A stretch of DNA of 32,719 nucleotides from DASRUP01 sp036397395 (GTDB lineage Bacteria > Patescibacteriota > Minisyncoccia > Minisyncoccales > UBA10102), in the NCBI GenBank assembly GCA_036397395.1, contig DASWIZ010000018.1, positions 1 to 32,719 on the forward strand, given 5' to 3'. Shown in pieces: positions 29,238-32,719 of the stretch. The position numbers were made by a program, and so were the translations under genes. How positions within the stretch are numbered: the first letter of the stretch is position 1; each line of letters opens with the position of its first letter. The notes beneath the pieces are model-generated. The model saw only the letters and a list, made by a program, of their open reading frames with translations. It was not told the origin of the DNA and searched no databases.

Positions 29238-29606
29238 ATGGAGCAAACACTTACGCCAGAAGTTCTTGAAGAACTCAAAACGCAGCTGCAAACAAAAAAA
29301 ACCCAGCTGGAAGGAGAGTTAAGCGGTTTTGCCACAAAAGATCCCAACATGAAGGGTGATTGGGATACGAAATACCCAAGAGTGCCGCAGGGAAACCTGG
29401 AGGAGGCCGCAGACGAAGTGGAAGAATATTCAACCAACCTGCACGTAGAATTTAGCCTGGAAACGCAGTTAAAAGACGTAACAGACGCGTTAGAACGCGT
29501 AGAAAAAGGCACATATGGCATGTGCCAGAACTGCGGAGAGACCGTTTCATTAGAACGCCTCAAAGCTTTTCCGGAAGCTAAAACCTGCGGAAAGTGCGCT
29601 ACTTAA
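29238..29606 (+). CDS. DksA/TraR-type C4 zinc-finger protein
   Basis: 122 residues. An N-terminal helical hairpin (LTPEVLEELKTQLQTKKTQLEGEL) resembles the coiled coil that enters the RNA polymerase secondary channel. The C-terminal zinc finger is CQNCGETVSLERLKAFPEAKTCGKC (C-x2-C, then C-x2-C), as in DksA, TraR and YocK. It probably tunes transcription initiation with or without ppGpp. The acidic coiled-coil tip of DksA (DxxDxA) is not clearly conserved; a LEEAADEVEEY stretch occupies that area. The stop overlaps the convergent M23 gene by 8 bp. Confidence 0.85.
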   Translation: MEQTLTPEVLEELKTQLQTKKTQLEGELSGFATKDPNMKGDWDTKYPRVPQGNLEEAADEVEEYSTNLHVEFSLETQLKDVTDALERVEKGTYGMCQNCGETVSLERLKAFPEAKTCGKCAT

Positions 29607-30660
29607 ATGGATTCGTAGCTCCCCGAACTTCAAAATGCAAGTGGCATCCCGCGGAGCCTGCGGGAATGGTGCGGCCTGTGTGGCCAATATATCCAATAAT
29701 TTCCCCTTGCGATACGCGCTTGCCTGTCGTTACGGCGTGGCCGGAAAGGTGGGCGTATACGGTTACTACCCCGTTTGGATGCAAAATGCGCACATAGTTT
29801 CCCAGTCCGTTGTTATACCCCACCACTTGCGCGGCGCCGCCGGCCGCGGCATACGCCGGGCCTCCGCAAGAACCGTTTGCAAAATCAATGGCGTTAAACG
29901 GATGCAAGCCCTGGGTAATTTTATACGAGCGCGGAACCGGATAAATAAAATAAGAATTTGCCAGGGGAGTAAGCCTGCCGTTCGGAAGCGTTTTTGGCTT
30001 GGCGCCTCCGGGCACGACAAGAATGTCTCCCACAAAAATATCCTGGGCAGATTCCAGATCGTTAAACGCTAAAATATCTTCTGTATTTGCTTTGTACCAT
30101 ACGGCAACTTCGCTTACCGTATCGCCCGGCCGGATTAAGTGCAAAGCCCCTGAAACCGGTAAAATAATAAGTTCGTCTCCTGGCTCCAGGGAAGCGGACG
30201 CGGAAAGGTCATTTGCCCACAGTACGGTGTTCGCGGAAATTCCAAAGCGTTCGGCAACGCTGTCTGCGGTATCCCCCTTTTCTATTTCGTAGTGAATAAT
30301 TTCTTTTCCCGGCGCCGATTCCAAAGCCGTTTCCCCCAAAATAGCTCCCAAAACTTTTGGCGTTACCGACATTGCCGGGACTGTGCCAACCAGGCTGTTA
30401 TTCCCTATAAGCACAAACGCGGGACTTTCTGTGGCGCCGCCCTGGTCTGACCTGACTTGCGAAGAGAGCGCGCCGCTTTTCCAAAAAGAGTGAACCGGCA
30501 ACATGGCGTTATTCTCAAACGAGGGAGAACCGCCAAGAGCCTGTATGCTAAACCCAATTCCAGCCAACAAAAAAGCAGCCGCCCCGGCTACGTAAAACAA
30601 GGGCTTTCGCCCTTTTTGTTGCTTTGCAGGAGTATCTTGGGAGTTCTTTCCTTGCCTCAT
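29599..30660 (-). CDS. LysM-M23 family metallopeptidase, membrane-anchored
   Basis: 353 residues. A basic N-terminus and one hydrophobic helix (~19-40) anchor the protein with the rest outside. Two LysM domains (YEIEKGDTADSVAERFGIS, ~123-168; HLIRPGDTVSEVAVWYKAN, ~174-217) should bind peptidoglycan glycan strands. The C-terminal M23 (LytM-like) domain keeps the zinc ligands His253 and Asp259 (GLHPFNAID) and His342 in HLHFE, with His304 and His340 as catalytic histidines. It probably cuts peptidoglycan cross-links during growth or division. It is divergent from ksgA. Confidence 0.92.
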   Translation of the reverse strand: MRQGKNSQDTPAKQQKGRKPLFYVAGAAAFLLAGIGFSIQALGGSPSFENNAMLPVHSFWKSGALSSQVRSDQGGATESPAFVLIGNNSLVGTVPAMSVTPKVLGAILGETALESAPGKEIIHYEIEKGDTADSVAERFGISANTVLWANDLSASASLEPGDELIILPVSGALHLIRPGDTVSEVAVWYKANTEDILAFNDLESAQDIFVGDILVVPGGAKPKTLPNGRLTPLANSYFIYPVPRSYKITQGLHPFNAIDFANGSCGGPAYAAAGGAAQVVGYNNGLGNYVRILHPNGVVTVYAHLSGHAVTTGKRVSQGEIIGYIGHTGRTIPAGSAGCHLHFEVRGATNPFK

Positions 30661-30670
30661 AGATTATGTT

Positions 30671-30700
30671 TAGAATACCTTATGGCATCTTTTCAGTCAA
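30671..30700. promoter_or_regulatory. Overlapping divergent promoters for the M23 peptidase gene and ksgA
   Basis: On the minus strand TTGACT (30695-30700), 17-bp spacer, TATTCT (30672-30677) drives the peptidase, with ATG 11 nt further. On the plus strand TAGAAT (30671-30676) covers the same bases and ends 5 nt before the ksgA ATG (30682). Sharing of one -10 region means the two polymerases would compete. The plus-strand -35 is poor, so that half is less certain. Confidence 0.5.
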
Positions 30701-31551
30701 GCGTATTATCCACAACAAAAAAAGCGCTGTCCCGGTATGGCATAAAGCCCAGCCGCGGCCTTGGGCAGAACTTTTTGGTAGATAAGCATGTAATTAAAAA
30801 ACTTATTGCGGCTTCCGAGGTTACGCTAAAAGACGTAGTGCTGGAAATCGGGCCCGGGGCGGGCGCGCTTACGCAAGAGCTGGCAAAACTGGCTAAAAAA
30901 GTAATTGCCGTGGAAAAAGACGCCAAAATGGTAGAAATTCTTAAGGAAACCCTGGCAGAATTTCGTAATGTCGAAATTATCCACGGAGATATCCTTAAGC
31001 TCCAAGTCTCAAGTCTCAAGATTCAAGCAAACCCTAAATCTCAAACCTACAAAGTCGTTGCGAATTTGCCGTATTATATTACGGCGCCAACAATACGAAA
31101 GTTTTTGGAAGCAGAGAAGCCCGACTTTAAACGAGAAAAAGTCGGGCTTCAAAGCATGACGTTTATAATCCAAAAAGAGGTTGCGCAACGTATATGCGCG
31201 AAACCGCCCGATATGAGCATTTTGGCGGTTGCAGTGCAGTTTTATGCTGTGCCCAAAATAGTTTCATACGTAAAAAAATCTGCGTTTTGGCCGCAGCCCC
31301 ACGTGGATTCTACCATTATTCGTATTATTCCCCACAAAGAGAAACCGTTGGTGGATCCCGCAAAGTTTTTCTCCGTGGTAAAAGCAGGGTTTGCGCATCC
31401 CAGAAAACAGCTTTTGGGCAACCTGTCTGCCGGCCTGAAACGTCCAAGAGAACACATGGGAACTATCTTGCGAGAAAACGGCGTTGATCCTGCCCGCCGC
31501 GCCGAAACTCTGTCCATCCAGGATTGGCGAAACCTCGCGGATATGCTATAA
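30682..31551 (+). CDS. ksgA: 16S rRNA (adenine-N6,N6) dimethyltransferase KsgA
   Basis: Dimethylates two adjacent adenines near the 3' end of 16S rRNA, a late check in 30S assembly. From ATG 30682 it has 289 residues; longer frames upstream overlap the peptidase gene. The N-terminus GIKPSRGLGQNFLVDKHVI, SAM motif VLEIGPGAGALTQEL, VIAVEKDAKM, catalytic VANLPYYI and C-terminal HPRKQLLGNLS are all conserved. Two in-frame insertions are visible: a CAAGTCT-repeat segment (~31003-31048) before YKVVANLPYY, and a perfect 13-bp palindrome (31116-31150) coding for KPDFKREKVG in the next loop. Its stop codon contributes to the next promoter. Confidence 0.94.
   Translation: MASFQSSVLSTTKKALSRYGIKPSRGLGQNFLVDKHVIKKLIAASEVTLKDVVLEIGPGAGALTQELAKLAKKVIAVEKDAKMVEILKETLAEFRNVEIIHGDILKLQVSSLKIQANPKSQTYKVVANLPYYITAPTIRKFLEAEKPDFKREKVGLQSMTFIIQKEVAQRICAKPPDMSILAVAVQFYAVPKIVSYVKKSAFWPQPHVDSTIIRIIPHKEKPLVDPAKFFSVVKAGFAHPRKQLLGNLSAGLKRPREHMGTILRENGVDPARRAETLSIQDWRNLADML
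31003..31048 (+). repeat. Short-repeat insertion inside ksgA
   Basis: Tandem CAAGTCT units followed by related CAAG/CTCAA words add about 14 residues (VSSLKIQANPKSQT) between GDILK and YKVVANLPYY, where family members are usually shorter. It is in frame. Similar VSSLK-type low-complexity insertions are something I associate with CPR genomes. Confidence 0.55.
31116..31150 (+). repeat. Palindromic in-frame insertion inside ksgA
   Basis: Perfect 13-bp arms (31116-31128, 31138-31150) with a 9-nt loop lie inside the coding frame and encode a charged surface loop (EKPDFKREKVG) after the TIRKFLEA helix. This resembles the Rickettsia palindromic elements that insert in frame into genes. Confidence 0.7.
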
Positions 31552-31552
31552 T
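31544..31552 (+). promoter_or_regulatory. Extended -10 promoter within the ksgA stop codon
   Basis: TGC followed by perfect TATAAT (31547-31552) includes the TAA stop of ksgA. ATG 31559 follows after 6 nt. No clear -35 is needed for an extended -10. Confidence 0.7.
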
Positions 31553-31558
31553 GGAACC

Positions 31559-31861
31559 ATGAAAGACGCTATACCAAGACGAACATCTCTGTTTTGGGAC
31601 GTAGATCCAAAAACCATAGACCCCAAAAAGAACGCCCGATACGTCATCGAGCGAATTTTGGAGTTTGGCCGAGATAGTGAAATTCGCTGGCTCCTGCATT
31701 ATTACCCCGTAACGATTATTACAGGCGCTATAAAGCGCTCCCGGATTTTATCTCCCAAAACCGCAAATTTCTGGGCTTTATTTTTTAACTTGCCCAAAGA
31801 TGAACTTCGATGTTTCCAGAAATCCTCTCTGAAACTGCAAAGCAGTCACTGGATACGCTAA
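31559..31861 (+). CDS. DUF6922-like protein, probable antitoxin partner
   Basis: 100 residues from ATG 31559. The pattern LFWDVDPKTIDPKKNARYVIERILEFGRDSEIRWLLHYY and RSRILSPKTANFWALFF matches DUF6922, small helical proteins usually encoded directly before AbiEii-type nucleotidyltransferases. It overlaps the AbiEii gene by 52 bp. By analogy with AbiEi-AbiEii (type IV toxin-antitoxin) it would neutralise or regulate the toxin, but this is inferred from gene pairing. The predicted mRNA is leaderless from the promoter in the ksgA stop. Confidence 0.8.
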   Translation: MKDAIPRRTSLFWDVDPKTIDPKKNARYVIERILEFGRDSEIRWLLHYYPVTIITGAIKRSRILSPKTANFWALFFNLPKDELRCFQKSSLKLQSSHWIR

Positions 31862-32451
31862 AAGAAATATTCGTATTCCGGTCTGCGTATCTCGCGGGCG
31901 GCACTGCCCTCGCGCTGCAACTCGGCCATAGATATTCTTATGACCTTGATTTTTTTACGCAGCAAAAGTTTGCAGAAAAAGCTCTAACCCAGGAGCTGGG
32001 AGAAACGCTTTCTGACTTTCACCTTGAACGGCAGGAATGGCGAACTATCCTTGGGTTTGTAAAAGATATGCGCTTTAGCATTTTTTACTACAAATATCCG
32101 CTTCTCTTTCCCACGCACGAGTTTGGTGGCGTCCAGGTTGCAGACGTCAAAGATATCGCGCCGATGAAAATCGATGCGATAGCGGATCGCGGCACCAAGC
32201 GCGATTTTATAGACCTCTATTTCTTGCTTTTCGTGAACAAAATTGTCGGCCTTGAAGAAGCGTTTGATCTCTACGAGAAAAAATTTGGCAACCTCGCTCA
32301 AAACAAAGTACACATTTTAAAAAGCCTTGTGTATTTCGACGATGCGGAAGAAGACGCCATGCCTCAAATGATCAAAGACGTTTCGTGGGATGCTGTAAAG
32401 CAATTCTTTCTTGAGCAGCAAAAAACACTCTCACAAAAACTCCTTTTCTAG
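31810..32451 (+). CDS. AbiEii/AbiGii-family nucleotidyltransferase, probable toxin
   Basis: 213 residues. The nucleotidyltransferase motif is LAGGTALALQLGHRYSYDLDFF, with GG (30-31) and the Asp45-x-Asp47 metal pair. The conserved second block KIDAIADRGTKRDFIDLYFLL (from ~120) holds the Lys and Asp residues that complete the site. AbiEii-type enzymes abort phage infection or arrest growth, apparently by modifying tRNA or other targets with nucleotides. ATG 31810 was chosen because it starts the family-like N-terminus. Coupling with the upstream DUF6922 gene supports a toxin-antitoxin unit. Confidence 0.85.
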   Translation: MFPEILSETAKQSLDTLKEIFVFRSAYLAGGTALALQLGHRYSYDLDFFTQQKFAEKALTQELGETLSDFHLERQEWRTILGFVKDMRFSIFYYKYPLLFPTHEFGGVQVADVKDIAPMKIDAIADRGTKRDFIDLYFLLFVNKIVGLEEAFDLYEKKFGNLAQNKVHILKSLVYFDDAEEDAMPQMIKDVSWDAVKQFFLEQQKTLSQKLLF

Positions 32452-32458
32452 AATGCAA

Positions 32459-32487
32459 TTGGCGAAACCCGGCAAAAGAATTATAAT
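32459..32487 (+). promoter_or_regulatory. Promoter for the 31-aa hydrophobic peptide
   Basis: TTGGCG (32459-32464), 17-bp spacer, perfect TATAAT (32482-32487). The ATG at 32494 follows after 6 nt. Confidence 0.65.
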
Positions 32488-32493
32488 AATACA

Positions 32494-32589
32494 ATGAACA
32501 AATGTTTGGTTGCAAGTATTGTCGTATGCAGTGTATCTTTGCTCGCCCTGCAGGTTTTTGTTTCTCTCCAGCCGGCAAAAGTGTCTTAG
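32494..32589 (+). CDS. 31-residue hydrophobic peptide (possible membrane or type I toxin-like peptide)
   Basis: ATG 32494 to TAG 32587-32589. The peptide begins MNK and is followed by a ~22-residue hydrophobic segment (VASIVVCSVSLLALQVFVSL) and a short polar tail, so it could be a single transmembrane helix or a bare signal peptide. A near-consensus promoter with a 6-nt gap supports transcription. It may be the start of a secreted protein cut short by the transposase insertion, because its stop overlaps the transposase stop. Confidence 0.4.
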   Translation: MNKCLVASIVVCSVSLLALQVFVSLQPAKVS

Positions 32590-32719
32590 GCACCCACATA
32601 TGGCGGGTTGATTAGTTTGTAATTCGCAAGGAATTCGTTGGGCGTCTTGCCGTTCAGCCCGCAGTGTTCCAGGTCATTGTAGTACATATTCCACAATCTG
32701 ACACGGTAGCGCAAGTCCT
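32586..32719 (-). mobile_element. Transposase/integrase-core C-terminus (IS element, cut by the window edge)
   Basis: The minus-strand frame is open from the right edge to TAA at 32586-32588 and encodes 43 residues. WNMYYNDLEHCGLNGKTPNEFL is the characteristic end of DDE integrase-core transposases (IS3/IS481-like; YN...H.GLNGKTP.E). Most of the gene lies outside the window. No terminal inverted repeat could be identified at this end. Confidence 0.8.

Noticed and set aside
30706..30714. Perfect DnaA box TTATCCACA
   Set aside because: It lies inside the ksgA coding sequence with no neighbouring boxes, far from the dnaA origin cluster; a chance match in coding DNA is likely.

Overview
This window looks like a chromosomal segment of a Candidate Phyla Radiation bacterium (Patescibacteria, probably Parcubacteria-like). 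The inference rests on compact housekeeping genes, a dnaN-dnaA / rpmH-rnpA-yidC-jag origin cluster, a surface protein ending in a TrbC/VirB2-type two-helix membrane domain, a DUF6922-AbiEii pair, DUF5678-like and NYN genes, dispersed palindromes, and very little Shine-Dalgarno signal. No similarity search was run; all names come from reading motifs.

Layout. 1-1890: end of an unrecognised gene and a PilB/GspE-type ATPase. 1891-2088: a 129-bp inverted-repeat element and a GTCCTA repeat cluster. 2089-4307: ruvB, yebC, ruvC. 4304-4629: a strong promoter, a 52-residue acidic protein and a terminator. 4629-7826: tyrS (minus) divergent from a class A penicillin-binding protein. 7816-12351: the replication-origin neighbourhood, with dnaN and dnaA on minus and rpmH, rnpA, yidC and jag on plus; DnaA boxes lie on both sides of dnaA. 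12355-13947: tRNA-Arg and the CCA-adding enzyme.

13948-21100 is an accessory zone organised around two tRNA genes. It holds a methyltransferase sandwiched between two copies of the cca 3' end, tRNA-Pro, a homing-endonuclease-like gene with an in-frame stop, an XRE/pseudouridine-synthase pair, tandem hairpins plus a GIY-YIG gene running into tRNA-Ala, and a probable restriction-modification cassette (C-like regulator, HNH-like nuclease, convergent fused methylase-specificity protein). It ends with a perfect 39-bp palindrome, a GC-rich island, a flavin reductase and a possible yraN remnant.

21107-32719: a large surface protein, tRNA-Lys, a DUF5678-like gene, rpsO-NYN-pnp, a membrane-anchored GH3 protein with altered catalytic loop, a DksA/TraR protein, a LysM-M23 peptidase, ksgA with two in-frame repeat insertions, a DUF6922-AbiEii toxin-antitoxin-like pair, a 31-residue hydrophobic peptide, and the end of a transposase.

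One pattern recurs throughout: sigma70-like -10 boxes sit only 5-8 nt before the start codons of at least nine genes (rpmH, cca, rpsO, the DUF5678-like gene, the surface protein, the toxin-antitoxin pair, dksA and two tiny ORFs). These mRNAs would be leaderless or nearly so.
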